DNA of 64,000 bases from Spongospora subterranea f. sp. subterranea (lineage: Eukaryota > Endomyxa: Phytomyxea > Phytomyxea > Plasmodiophorida): NCBI GenBank assembly GCA_049724395.1, contig JAUGWO010000091.1, positions 1-64,000 of the forward strand, in the 5' to 3' direction. A program made the translations under genes and the position numbers. Under the pieces are notes generated by a model that had not been told where the DNA came from, did not search any database, and saw only the letters and a list, made by a program, of their open reading frames with translations. Of this stretch, positions 1 through 9,350 are shown piece by piece. Numbering within the stretch: position 1 is the first letter of the stretch; each line of letters starts with the position of its first letter.

Positions 1-1615
1 ATGGTAGGATGGCTGGAAGGGCAATGACGAAGGAGCCCATTTTAAAACCGAAGCTCCAAATTACCAACAGAAAGCAAAAAGCAGACGAAGACGGCAGATA
101 CGATTGTCTCGGAAATATCCATGGCGTTCAAAAAGCTTTCGACGCTTTGATGCAGATCGGCACGGTCGGTATACATGGTCTGTAACGCCACGTAGAACTG
201 GTCTGGGGTGACTGGCGAATAATCACCTGAAAACAGACGCATGAGATTGCAATTTCTATAGTATTATGGGTGCAACGTATACCATCTTCACGATTGAACA
301 ATGTCTCGAAGCATCTTTCGACCTCATGGTCTGTGGCGCCCAGCATTGTGCGAACCCGGGCGAAACTCAGCTTATCCATTGATTTGAACACGGTATCTCT
401 CAGTCCTCCAGCGACTAAACGCATCTGCAGGTTCAAGTGAGATTAGAAAACATTAGTCATAAAAACAGACCTGTTGTGGCGACGTAATATCAATCAGGGT
501 GTGGGATGAATATGCCCACGCCTTAGTTTGATTGTCACCATTGATAATTTTTAGCGGTAGTTGCAAATGGGAATTGGCGGATCGTTTCATGAGCGACTCA
601 AACTCGTTGCGCTTCGTCCTCGGCCCATTTGCGACGGATCAGTTTCCTGAACAAAATGGTTGAAAACCTGTAAACCAAGCAGAGCGGAATCACAGAAAAC
701 TGACATTTCATCATTCTCATCTAGAGCACAGAATAACACTAGCATATCTTTTTCGAACGCCATATCGGAAACCCTCTAATAAAAGTTGAACGACCACGCC
801 GGGCGAATCCCACAATAACATTGCGAGCGACAAGGGCAATGCATAAAACATAGATTGCTTTGCAGATCGAAAAGGCAAGCCATAAATCAGCAGTGGCAAC
901 ACCGCCCTTGATATGGAGCCAGTATTCAATCACAAGGTACTGGACCAGAAGGAAGAAACACACTGTCTTGATCCGTCGCCCGATTTCGCTACAGATCAGG
1001 CTTACAAACCATGAAGACTTGGCCACTACCAATCCGCCAACCTAATATAGCATCTGATGAGACAAATGCTAAATGCATCAGATTTTACGATTGACTAACC
1101 GGAGCCAACATGAGGAAAATCAATTCAACAACAATGAAAAGGAACAGAACGAGTGAAGGAACCGCCAAGATTGCCCAAACGGGAAGCGCCACAAATGCTG
1201 GTTGGAAGGTGAAATCAAAACGCGCTCCTATACACAGAGCAACCAATCCAATTAAGGAAGCTATAACAAAGACTAGGTACGGTAGACGATGGCTCCACTC
1301 TCGGAAATAGTTTTGAAAAACAGACGAGCGACGACCACGTAAGTTCTTATCGTTGGATAGTAGTGATTGCTTATCACCATCATCAGCATCGTCGGGTTCG
1401 TCAGTAACCTTGGCGTCAATGGAGGAGAATGCTCGGGCAAGATCCTCCTCTACTTCAAGGCCATCATCGTTGATGGATGCGAGTTGTGTGCGGAATATGG
1501 ATCCGTTTTTTTTCAACGTGGAGCGGCGCTCTGACGTCCCTTGATGTTTTTGATCTTGACCAGTTTGGAGATCTCTAGTGTTTCCCAAAGGCGTGTTAAA
1601 GTTCGAGTTGTTCAT
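1..1615 (-). CDS. MscS-family mechanosensitive ion channel with EF-hand, N-terminal part (3' end outside window)
   Basis: Likely a fungal/plant-type small-conductance mechanosensitive channel acting in a membrane to release ions on stretch. The first exon (1085-1615, ATG at 1615) has a polar, serine-rich N-terminus of about 110 residues followed by two hydrophobic spans. After a short intron the next exon (about 717-1045) adds several more spans. Further down (about 128-436) comes an EF-hand-like stretch around FNREDGIRC, then at 42-242 the helix MDISETIVSAVFVCFLL, which matches in style the pore-lining TM helix region of Msy1/Msy2-type proteins. The pore-domain C-terminus lies beyond base 1. 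Introns are small; the intron 3' of the first exon ends ATTAG before a codon run VGGLVVAK. Family assignment rests on architecture (polar N-terminus, TM cluster, EF hand, TM) rather than on the missing MscS beta domain. Confidence 0.72.
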
Positions 1616-1676
1616 CGTCGAAATCCGTGATCGGAATGAGCATTAGGGTTCTGTTCACTGACCAAAACGATAAACC

Positions 1677-1756
1677 TCCGGAGCGTGATTCAGTGCAGTT
1701 CACATTTCCGATCAGGAGTGTAAAACAAAGGAACATCCGGAGCGTGATTCAGTGCA
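1677..1756. repeat. 21-bp direct repeat, two copies
   Basis: The same 21 bases (containing GGAGCGTGATTCAGTGCA) occur at 1677-1697 and 1736-1756, 59 bp apart, just upstream of the channel gene start. They lie in its 5' flank and could be paired regulatory sites, but no known factor motif is recognised. The rest of 1616-1917 holds no convincing gene. Confidence 0.6.
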
Positions 1757-1917
1757 TTCTTAATTCCGATAGCGAATGATTCATGTTTCTTCAAAAGTTC
1801 AGTGACCCACATTCGGGAGATTGATGAACTTTTAATGATGAAAATCAGTGACGATAACTCAAAGCTCAGTTTCTCCACGTATTGAGGGGAAAAAAATCTT
1901 GATAAATTACAGAGTCA

Positions 1918-2127
1918 TTATTTGGTTGACACTTTTGGGTCGACCATGGGATGCTTGGCTTTGATCCTGTCATTCCACGTGGCGGCTTCCTCTGTCGAAA
2001 ATACCTCCGCTTTCACCTGTTTTTTCATGCTATCGAAGACAGTCCAGGCGACGACAACGCCAGCTGCCAATCCCCAGGCCGCTGCATTAAATGTCCTCGA
2101 TCCTCGAGCCCAGATTAACGACATCAT
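1918..2127 (-). CDS. small single-span membrane protein, 69 aa, unidentified
   Basis: A 69-residue reading frame starting MMSLIWARGSRTFNAAAW. It has a basic, Met/Arg/Ala-rich start, one hydrophobic span (about residues 15-31, AAWGLAAGVVVAWTVFDS) and a charged lysine/glutamate-rich tail. This shape is typical of small subunits of mitochondrial inner-membrane respiratory complexes (for example COX7a/COX9-like or ATP-synthase accessory subunits), but I do not recognise a specific family. The opposite strand has an overlapping frame of similar length with no such pattern. No intron is needed. Between 2128 and 2543 I see no further gene. Confidence 0.45.
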   Translation of the reverse strand: MMSLIWARGSRTFNAAAWGLAAGVVVAWTVFDSMKKQVKAEVFSTEEAATWNDRIKAKHPMVDPKVSTK

Positions 2128-2543
2128 TCTTAAATAATGATTACGATCGCACCTGTGGTATCCAGATGTCCGTACAGTAAAAACTCCTTAGGGTCTGGTC
2201 CAAGTACGCAAAAGTCAACTTTTTGGGCGTCGACTTATCTTCTCCGCGACTGTAATTCGTCGACTTTTTGAAAAAGGTAGGTCGCCAAAAATCCGAGAAA
2301 AAGTAGATAGAAGTAGACGCAGTAGTCGACGCCGTCGGGGTTACTCCACCCATTTCTGACTCCAATGGGCGACACAGAGATGATGAACATCGTCGCCGCC
2401 ATGACGTGCGTTGTGGCAGCTGTGGCTGCTATTGCTGCGGATGAACGTCGGCACAGGCGCCCAGCCTCAATGATATATACCATTCGTAATGGTTGACATA
2501 CAAGTATTTTCGTTGTTTTCTAGCAGCTTTTATAGGTTTGACA

Positions 2544-3543
2544 GTTTGTTTTAGGCGTTGAAGCCTGCTCGAATGACGGATGGTACCGCAGAAATCTTCA
2601 GGGCAACATTCAACTGGATCGTAGATCAATTGACCGAATACTCGAACAACAATGGAACTGCTTTGCCTGGCGATAATGCCTATGTCGATATGCGCACGAG
2701 GATTGCTTTGACGTTGTCGTACCTATCGCAAGAGGATGGTTTCAATCAAATGCGCTGCTTTGTTCGGCATCGCGAAATCAACTGCGATTAGAAACGTTAA
2801 TTCGTGCTGGAAGTTCTGATTTCATTAGCTCCCCAAGTGATCAAATTCCCATCCACGCCAGCTGCATGACAGAACATTGCAGGAAAGTTCGAGGAGAATT
2901 GCGGGTTTCCGGACGATGCGGGGGCGATCGATGGAACGCTGCTCCAAATTGAACGACCTTTTGAATATGATGGCTGGATTTGTCGCAAGGGATTCCCAGC
3001 GATCAACATGCAGGCAACCGTGGACGCAGACGGCAGGGTCATGGAATATTCAGTACGGTCAGGGTCATGTAGCGACAAGAATGTTTGGACAATGTCCAGT
3101 CTAGGCCGATTGGCGCCAGGTATACTGCCCGTCAACATGCATTTCCTGGGCGACGCCGGGTATACTTTATCGTCTTTGATGCTTTTACGCCATATCTAAT
3201 TTATGAGGGCATGCCACAAGACGAAAAACGATACAACTACCTCCATTCGCGAACCCGGATCGTAGTCGAGCGCGCATTCGGTGGCTTGAAAGGACGCTGG
3301 CGAATCCTGAAGCGCACCCTCAACATGAAATCTCCCATGAGTTGTGCACGAACCATTGTGGCCTGCATGATTTTACATAATCTGACAGTAGACGCAGGTG
3401 ATGATGTAGACCTCGGAAACCGGATTGACGAATACCTACATCAGCATCCACGTTTTGACAATGTTGAAGGACACCGTCGCCATGACATAGATCGCCAGCA
3501 AAAGCGCAACAATATCAAAGATTATTTTCAAACATTGAAATAA
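2544..3543 (+). pseudogene. PIF/Harbinger (HARBI1-type) DDE transposase, decayed
   Basis: Plain DNA-transposon transposase. The N-terminal helix-turn-helix region is visible at 2558-2791 (DMRTRIALTLSYLSQEDGF). The DDE catalytic core follows: first Asp in AIDGT (about 2922-2936), second Asp in LGDAGYTL (about 3148-3171), third acidic residue in VVERAFGG (about 3268-3291), with the typical tail SCARTIVACMILHN. The reading frame changes at about 2755, about 2808 and about 3175-3195, and a TGA interrupts the stretch before the first catalytic Asp (near 2867). It therefore cannot make a full enzyme as it stands. The final frame (3085-3543) is clean to its stop. The 3' end runs into the left arm of the fold-back at 3518. 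Confidence 0.88.
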
Positions 3544-4030
3544 TGGCGATTTATTTGGAAAGATTTTGAAATGCCTTCAACAGCATCGAATTGTTGCGCT
3601 TTGCTCTTCAAATCGTTTTTCAATGTTTTGAAGAATTGGCACCAGCGAGGAATCAGCAGAAGTAGTTTTTGCTGCTGCATTGTGATTTTTGCGACTTCGA
3701 TCATGGCGGCTGCCACGCTTCCCATGCCCTGAATCAGGCAGTCACCAAGGGATGGGACAGCAGCCTTGCGGCTGGGAGTCCCAACGTCCAATCGAGTTTG
3801 GGAGGATGGGATATTATCATCAACGGGGAAGCATAGCAGCCGCCATGATCGAAGTCGCGAAAATCAATGCAGCAGCAAAAACTACTTCTGCTAATTCCTC
3901 GCTGGTGCCAATTCTTCAAAACATTAAAAAACGATTTGAAGAGCAAAGCGCAATCAATTCGATGCTGTTGAAGGCATTTCAAAATTTTTCAAAATAAATC
4001 GCCATTAATTCAATGTTTGAAAATAATCTT
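3518..4030. repeat. fold-back 1: inverted duplication of a Harbinger Myb-like gene end
   Basis: The sequence 3518-3722 reappears in reverse complement at 3828-4030, roughly nine bases in ten identical by eye, with about 105 bp between the arms. Each arm carries the last codons of the transposase and, on the opposite strand, the C-terminus of the partner Myb/SANT-like protein (AAAMIEVAKI followed by a helical tail). On the minus strand this reads 3528-3791, on the plus strand up to 3997. The arms have diverged, including small indels, so the palindrome is old and is not an assembly mirror artefact. A transcript through it would form a roughly 200-bp hairpin. Confidence 0.9.
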
Positions 4031-4250
4031 CCCCAAATAAACGGCAGCGCCATCTTCGGCTCTTTCTGGATGCCAAACGACATAGCTGGCGATTGAGCAG
4101 GCTGACGCAGAGCTTGTCGACGAGGTTCAACTAGTCAGTGTTGACGACTTTAATCTTGACGGCATAGCGTTTGATAAGGAAGTTGTTCGGGCCAGATTTA
4201 AGGATTTGACCGAATGATATCCAGCAGCTGAAGCTTCTAGAACGTCCTCA

Positions 4251-4957
4251 TCGATGGTAGCAGTGATAGCGGCAGTGCCAGTAAGATTACGAAACGTCGG
4301 AATCTGAAGATGGAGATTTCCCTCATGAAAAGCATGTTCTCGGAACCCGCAACAGCAACGGAAAAGCTTTGACGCAGGAGGCTTGCAATGAACACCCCAC
4401 AGAGGTGTGTTTAATTATTGCGGATGGAGTCTTACTTGCATGTGGCAGCGTATGTCCGGAGCGGAGACTTTGCACGACAGCATTTTCCAGGAATCAGAGT
4501 TAGTTATTCTGGTTACCAAAATGTACATGCCCGACAAGTTTGCATCGGACCCGTTCGGAGAACCGTGTACTACGGGCAGCGCTGCACAGCGATCCTGGGT
4601 CGAACAGATGTAATACATTCGCTACGATCGGTCGGTTCGTTCTTGGTACTAAGATCTCGAAGACTCCGAACTCCGAAAATCCTTAATGAGTTTACCAAAG
4701 TCTTAGTAAAGTCTAGTATGTGATTTCCATCCGCAATAGTGCTTTAATCGCGCAGTGGATGTTCGACCACAAAGACCCTCTGGTTGCCGAAACACACCTC
4801 TGTGGGGTGTTCATTGCAAGCCTCCTGCGTCAAAGCTTTTCCGTTGCTGTTGCGGGTTCCGAGAACATGCTTTTCATGAGGGAAATCTTCATCTTCAGAT
4901 TCCGACGTTTCGTAATCTTACTGGCACTGCCGCTACCACTGCTACTTTACCATCGAC
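4251..4957. repeat. fold-back 2: inverted repeat of about 160 bp arms, 380 bp loop
   Basis: 4251-4412 is repeated in reverse complement at 4791-4957 with high identity; for example GCTTGCAATGAACACCCCAC on the left pairs with its complement just inside the right arm. A second short pair (GCGGATGGA at about 4422-4430 and TCCATCCGC at about 4728-4736) lies further in. The palindrome therefore originally extended inward and the right side later gained or kept about 52 extra bases. The loop contains open frames in several readings but none that I can assign. The region from 4031 to 4250 shows no gene. Confidence 0.88.
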
Positions 4958-4979
4958 CTCTGATTCGTCACTGTCATCG

Positions 4980-5150
4980 ATATCGATTACGAACTTCATG
5001 GCACACTGATCTGGGAAGGAGTGGGTTGATCGCATTTGGCTTGCCATCCACGCGTAGCAAGCAACCAGTTTTCACGAAATACCGCTCCATGCTTCGGCTT
5101 CTCACCAAGGCATCGAAAGCATCCGCGTCCCATTTCGTCATCAAAATTCG
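4980..5150 (-). pseudogene. coding fragment of an unidentified element, minus strand
   Basis: Reading the minus strand from about 5145 to a stop near 4981 gives a protein-like run beginning TKWDADAFDALVRSRSMERY and continuing with KTGCLLRVDGKPNAI. Its composition (mixed helix, KWDADAF start) looks like real coding sequence. A clean methionine start and a full-length context are missing, and the segment abuts the right arm of fold-back 2. An overlapping frame begins MKFVIDIDDSDESEVDG. I do not recognise the family; it is probably the accessory protein or transposase end of the element that made the fold-back. Confidence 0.4.
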
Positions 5151-5454
5151 GCGTTGCGCAGCAGTGAACTATCTCCTAGTTGTTTCAGCTGATCGAGGAT
5201 CGTGGCCACAGCCTGTGGCTTTTCTTTCTGTCCGGGTGTTTGCATGGTTGGCTGCGAGGTCGGTAACTAATGCAGATAGGAAGAGAGAACCCGCAGCAAT
5301 TCCGTGGCGGGTCGTGTGTCCCGATGAAATCACACTACAATCTGACAGATTGAATACGTTTTTTCTTACAGTATGTGTTTTTTTACTAAGACTTTTTGCC
5401 CCAAAATTAGGGTCAAGGGTCAAAATCCAGGGTTAGGGGCTTATTAGTACTCAG

Positions 5455-5548
5455 AGCCTCTCCACCGGTTTCTCTATCTGTATCAAACAGGAAAACTGCG
5501 CCGGATTAGAGAGCCACGGACATCCACCGGTCTCTCTATCTTCAAATT
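5455..5548. repeat. orphan terminus of the 8.2-9.35 kb Harbinger family
   Basis: About 95 bp containing CTCTCCACCGGTTTCTCTAT and a second CATCCACCGGTCTCTCTATC. This is the reverse complement of the right end of the element at about 9240-9347 with only a few differences. It ends exactly where the next element begins at 5552, so that element probably landed in or beside an older copy of this family. Confidence 0.8.
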
Positions 5549-5615
5549 CGTGGGGTATCAAACCTGCAATTTTGCGCAGTTTAAAATCCGAATTTCCCTG
5601 ATGTATATATAGCCC

Positions 5616-5679
5616 GGAAATCCGAATCTTATTTAAGATACTCCTCCAGAGGAGTATCTTAATTAAGATTCGGATTTCC
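5616..5679. repeat. 31-bp-arm hairpin in the leader of the Myb-like gene
   Basis: 5616-5646 and 5649-5679 are inverted copies with a single mismatch and a two-base apex (CTCCTC-CA-GAGGAG at the tip). The hairpin lies about 40 bp upstream of the ATG at 5718 and downstream of the left TIR at 5552. It could be a subterminal transposase-binding site, a leader structure or a terminator-like cruciform. The related copy at about 14340-14365 has only a reduced form of it. Confidence 0.85.
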
Positions 5680-5717
5680 CGTGGGCGCAGATTTTGGATT
5701 CATCATTTGAGATAACG

Positions 5718-6750
5718 ATGCCGGGAAAGGTCTCCACCATCGGTCGCAAACGTACCAGCAAAACCGAAATCCTGGCAATAGTGACGTTTTTGGAGAATCC
5801 AGAAAATTTTCTGATTGTCACTGGAGGAGCTGCCCAGGGCAAGGCAATGGTCGCCGGCCAAAAGTTAAAAAAAGTTGAAGGTTTCAAAGACATGGCGGCT
5901 TTTGTTAATTCTATGATTAATCAGAAGGACCGCCATTGGTCCCATGAGGACGCTAAGAGCCGATATAACAGCTACTGGAAATTGTACAAGAAAACCAGGA
6001 AAGAACGGTCACAAACCGGATGGGGCGTTGACGACAAAGACAGAGCCAAAGAGACATCCTCACAATTGAGGACAAGCTCGAGTCGCAATGTCCCTTTTAC
6101 TCGCGCATGGACGCGTTGTTTGGTCACCGGCAGAATATTGCACCATCCGCTGTTGTTGAATTAGGAAATATTCCCGGCGTAGGTAGCCAGTTTTTTAACA
6201 CGTTCTCAAGCGTTGGCCAAAATATTTCGTCGGAGAGTGATATCGATTCCGAAAATTCAAATGACGCTGAAGAGGAAGATATTGATGACCCCCACTCGCT
6301 GAACAATGCTTCTGAGAGCCAAGTTTCTTTGGATCCTCGTGACGAGAGGGTCCAGTCGCCTGACCGCGTGCTTGATTTTACAGTAACCGAGAAAAGTAGC
6401 GCCGGACGGTCGATTACGTCATCGCGTCGCCGTCCATTCAAAAGATGCAGATCAAAAATGGAGTTTCCTCTCCACAATACCCCTCAAAATATTCTCCCGA
6501 AGAATCAGAAAAAGGATTTTGCCGCTGTCTTGGCCGAAATTCAAGTCAATCAACTTGAGTTTGACCGCCAGAAACTGGACGCAGAGAAATGGCCTTACAG
6601 GAAAAACTTGCAGCGATCGAAGCCCAGAAGCGGGAAGATCAATCACTTTTAGCAATACAGGTTGCCAAAGGCAACATGGTGGCCAGTCTCAAGCAGGCGG
6701 GTCACAGCATTGAAGAGATAAAGGAAGCTTTACTTCTTGTGTTTCCATAA
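5718..6750 (+). pseudogene. Harbinger-associated Myb/SANT-like DNA-binding protein, element A
   Basis: In PIF/Harbinger elements this second protein binds the transposon ends and carries the transposase into the nucleus. The ATG at 5718 begins MPGKVSTIGRKRTSKTEILA. The N-terminal 110 residues form a trihelical Myb/SANT-like domain (FLENPENF, AKSRYNSYWKLYKK). Next come an acidic linker (DIDSENSNDAEEEDIDD) and a C-terminal coiled coil ending IKEALLLVFP at the stop 6748-6750. Two single-base shifts break the frame: one near 6045-6060 and one at the GAGAAATGG run near 6585-6590. The protein is close to functional; either lesion could also be a sequencing indel. A diverged paralogue lies on the minus strand at 13440-14342. 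Confidence 0.82.
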
Positions 6751-6782
6751 AAAGTTTGCCATTGCTTCTGTTTCCATAAATG

Positions 6783-8069
6783 TTATGCCCAGTAATGCAG
6801 TACCTTCTGTTGAATGTCCCGACGCCACTGTTGAAGGGAATCATGAATGATTTGATTTGGCCCTCCTTGTCCAAGGGCATCTTCCTCATGTACAGGTTCT
6901 AGTGGAACTTCGTCTGCTACCAGTCGGCGTGAATTGACGATATTGTGCAAAACGCAGCTGGCAACAATCCAATCACAAACAAGATTGACATGAACGCCTT
7001 TGTTAATGCAAATAGGTAATGCACGAAGTGACTGCCATCGACCTTTCAAAATGCCATTGCCATGTTCTGAAACAACACGGCCTCGCGAAAGCCTGAAGTT
7101 AAATTCTTCATTTTCTGCGACTGAAGCTGCAGGTTGACGGTACGGGACCAGCATTTGCCTGGTAAGAGAAAACCCTGAATCGCCAAACTGATACTGGCCA
7201 GGACTGAAATATCTCTCGGGGTCTTTGTGGACGTGTCCTGATTCCCATATACTTGAATCATGAACTGATCCTGGCCAACCAGCGATAAGATAACGAATTT
7301 GCCGTTTGTGATCGAATGTAAGCATCACATTCATGGAGTATGTGCACTTTCTGTTATAGTACACCTCACCATCAAGGTTTGGCTTCTGAGCCAGAACGAC
7401 ATGAGTGCCATCGGTTGATAAGATACAATTATCGAAGCCGAATTCTGTCAGATTAAAGGCGCTTAATTTTTCTCTTTCGGAGGCATCAGGCCAATAAATA
7501 TACTTTAAAGAAAGGTTCTTCAAGGCATGAATCACTCGTTTGGTGTACAAGATTACGCTTCCGTAACCTATTCCTTTAGCCCTGGCAACTCTACCGACCG
7601 CTGATCCATTTCCAAAATGGCCAATACGATCAAGAGCGCAGGCCAACTGAATCCATGTCTCACGCTGCGGGCAGGTAGATTTGGCTTGCAATTATTGTGA
7701 AATATTGGGTCGTCTGCAGAATGTCAGCGTGAGTTTACCTTCTACTTAAGTAGGGAAACTACCTTCAATTTCGTGCAGAATGAAAGCAAAAGTTTGCTGA
7801 CAAACTCGAACTTCTTGAATGAACTCATCAACTTCAAGCAAGGGCAAAATTTTCAAAGCTCCCAGCTCTTTGCTGAGTTTACGTCGAGTGTTGATAAAGC
7901 GCTGCTCCATGACCCCTGCTTTAACAACCATTAGCATGTTTGCTGTTTTGCGGGCCCGAGCTGCTACGACAGGGTGTGAGTATCGAAACAGAATTTGCTG
8001 AACCACTAAAATGACTAAAGCGCCATCAAGGTCCCTCAACAATCGGCTTCTTTCGGAAACTCGCACCAT
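6783..8069 (-). CDS. PIF/Harbinger DDE transposase, element A
   Basis: Cut-and-paste transposase of the HARBI1 superfamily. The ATG at 8069 starts MVRVSERSRLLRDLDG; the N-terminal exon runs to about 7746 (…HEIEGSFPT). A roughly 55-bp gap (putative intron, GT near 7750 and AG near 7710, or a small lesion) separates it from the catalytic exon at 6783-7691. The latter holds AFGNGSAVG-like helix-turn-helix sequence (RVARAKGIGYGSV), first Asp in LSTDGTHV, second Asp in FGDSGFSL and Glu in VSEHGNGILKGRW, then CDWIVASCVLHN and the terminal YWA. All three catalytic residues are present and the core has no stop. The junction of the two exons is not clean in frame, so activity is uncertain. Confidence 0.82.
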
Positions 8070-8191
8070 CAGGTTTGACACCCCCAAATTTCAAAACGGA
8101 TCTTACGCTGATTTTGGTATGCGGGAAAACCGAATTTCCCGCCAAAAATATTCCGCGGGAGATTCGGTCATTTCAACAGGTTTGATACCCC

Positions 8192-9350
8192 CTCTCCACC
8201 GGTCTCTCTATCTGTATTTCTGAAATATCGCGTTTGGAGAGTCAAAATGTGCGTGATTCGGTGTACAGTATAGCCAGACGTGCACGCACCGGTGCACTCT
8301 CTATTTCTACATTTCATCATGACTGTTAACGCATTTGTCAGCCTTCTTCTACAATGGGATAAGCACGATTCCGACAGCGAAGATGATGACCAACGCAACA
8401 ATGGAGGTTCTGCTCCAGGACGGTCTGGAAACATCAACAGGGACCGGATCTTAGGGCACAATCGATTATATGCCAACTATTTTGCTGCGAATCCAGTGTA
8501 TACGCCAGCTCAATTTCGTCGACGATATCGAATGCGACGAGACTTGTTTCTACGAATCAATCAGCGTGTCGTTGAGACGGATTCATATTTTCGGCAGCGT
8601 CGCGATGCCACTTGACTACTCGGTCTGTCAAGTTTCCAAAAAATAACTGCTGCTCTTCGTCTCATGGCTTATGGATGGTCGGCGGATAGTTTGGACGAAA
8701 ACTTACGCATGGCAGAAAGTACAATCTTGCTTAGTCTTGAACGATTTGTTTCTGCTGTGATCAAGTTCGGGGATGAATATCTAAGATACCCCAATGAACA
8801 AGACATTCAACGTATATTGGCAACAAATTCATCGAGAGGATTTCCAGAAATGATGGGTTTAGTAGATTGTATGCATTGGGAATGGCAAAACTGTCCCAAA
8901 GCATGGGCAGGCATGTATCAAGGCTGCTATAAGAAACCGACCATTGTGCTCGAGGCGGTCGCTACTCAAGATATATGGATTTGGCACGCCTTTTTCGGCA
9001 TGCCAGGCTCAAATAACGACATCAATGTGCTGGACAGGTGCGCCGTTAATCGGATCGCAAGAAACAGCCAGCCAGCAAGAAGCAAGCATAGCGCTCTCTC
9101 CTGGGCGGAAGTTCTTGCCCCGTTTGACAACAGTTGCTTCCACAGCTGCAGGTACGAGGTCCATTGGCGAAGCAACGAGGAAACCTGTATGAGCGTAGCC
9201 CGGATGAAATCTGCGTGACTGCGCATTTCTGTTTCCAAAATTTAGAGAGACGAATTGAAGATAGAGAGACCGGTGGATGTCTGTGGCTTTCTAATCCGCG
9301 CAGTTTTCCTGTTTAGAGATACAGATAGAGAGACCGGTGGAGATGCTCTA
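8192..9350 (+). mobile_element. Harbinger element B, internally deleted copy
   Basis: A second, distinct Harbinger family. The left end, CTCTCCACCGGTCTCTCTAT, starts directly after element A; the right end reads ATAGAGAGACCGGTGGAGAT at about 9323-9342. Inside is one plus-strand transposase gene fragment (8319-9218). The DNA between the fragment's stop and the right end (9219-9320) contains another CCGGTGG terminus-like block at about 9271-9278. The coding part ends long before the second catalytic Asp, so this copy is a deletion derivative that could move only with enzyme from elsewhere. Confidence 0.75.
8319..9218 (+). pseudogene. Harbinger transposase, N-terminal two-thirds only (element B)
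   Basis: Begins MTVNAFVSLLLQWDKHDSDS. It continues through the conserved YFAANPVYTPAQFRRRYRM, a helix-turn-helix block (SLERFVSAVIKFGDEYLRY) and the first catalytic Asp in MMGLVDCMHW, then VLEAVATQD and MPGSNNDINVLDRC, and stops after VARMKSA. A single in-frame TGA at 8613-8615 (after RRDAT, before LLGLSSFQK) probably replaced a glycine codon. One residue is missing relative to its inverted sister (KFGDEY against KVFGDEY). The second Asp and the Glu of the DDE triad are absent because of the deletion described for element B. Confidence 0.88.

Larger units (their letters stand above)
5552..8191. mobile_element. PIF/Harbinger element A, two convergent genes, near-complete
   Basis: A 2.64-kb DNA transposon bounded by inverted termini GGGGTATCAAACCTG (5552-5566) and CAGGTTTGATACCCC (8177-8191). 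It carries a plus-strand Myb/SANT-like gene (5718-6750) and a minus-strand DDE transposase (6783-8069), convergent with 32 bp between the stops, the classic two-gene Harbinger layout. A further terminus-like motif, CAGGTTTGACACCCCC, occurs internally at about 8070-8085. I find no matching three-base target duplication at the two ends (CGT left, CTC right). The transposase core looks intact, while the Myb-like gene needs two one-base shifts. Related termini (TTTGATACCCC) occur at about 13205-13215 and 14426-14436. Confidence 0.85.

Noticed and set aside
1690-1878. 62-codon minus-strand frame upstream of the channel gene
   Set aside because: It spans the 21-bp direct repeat and has no conserved feature.
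2141-2483. Minus-strand frames of 74 and 82 codons between the small membrane protein and the Harbinger remnant
   Set aside because: Overlapping, low-complexity frames rich in Thr/Ser with internal GTCGAC repeats; no coding signature.
5169-5423. 84-codon minus-strand frame
   Set aside because: Composition unlike a protein, and a different frame of the same region reads better near 4980-5150.
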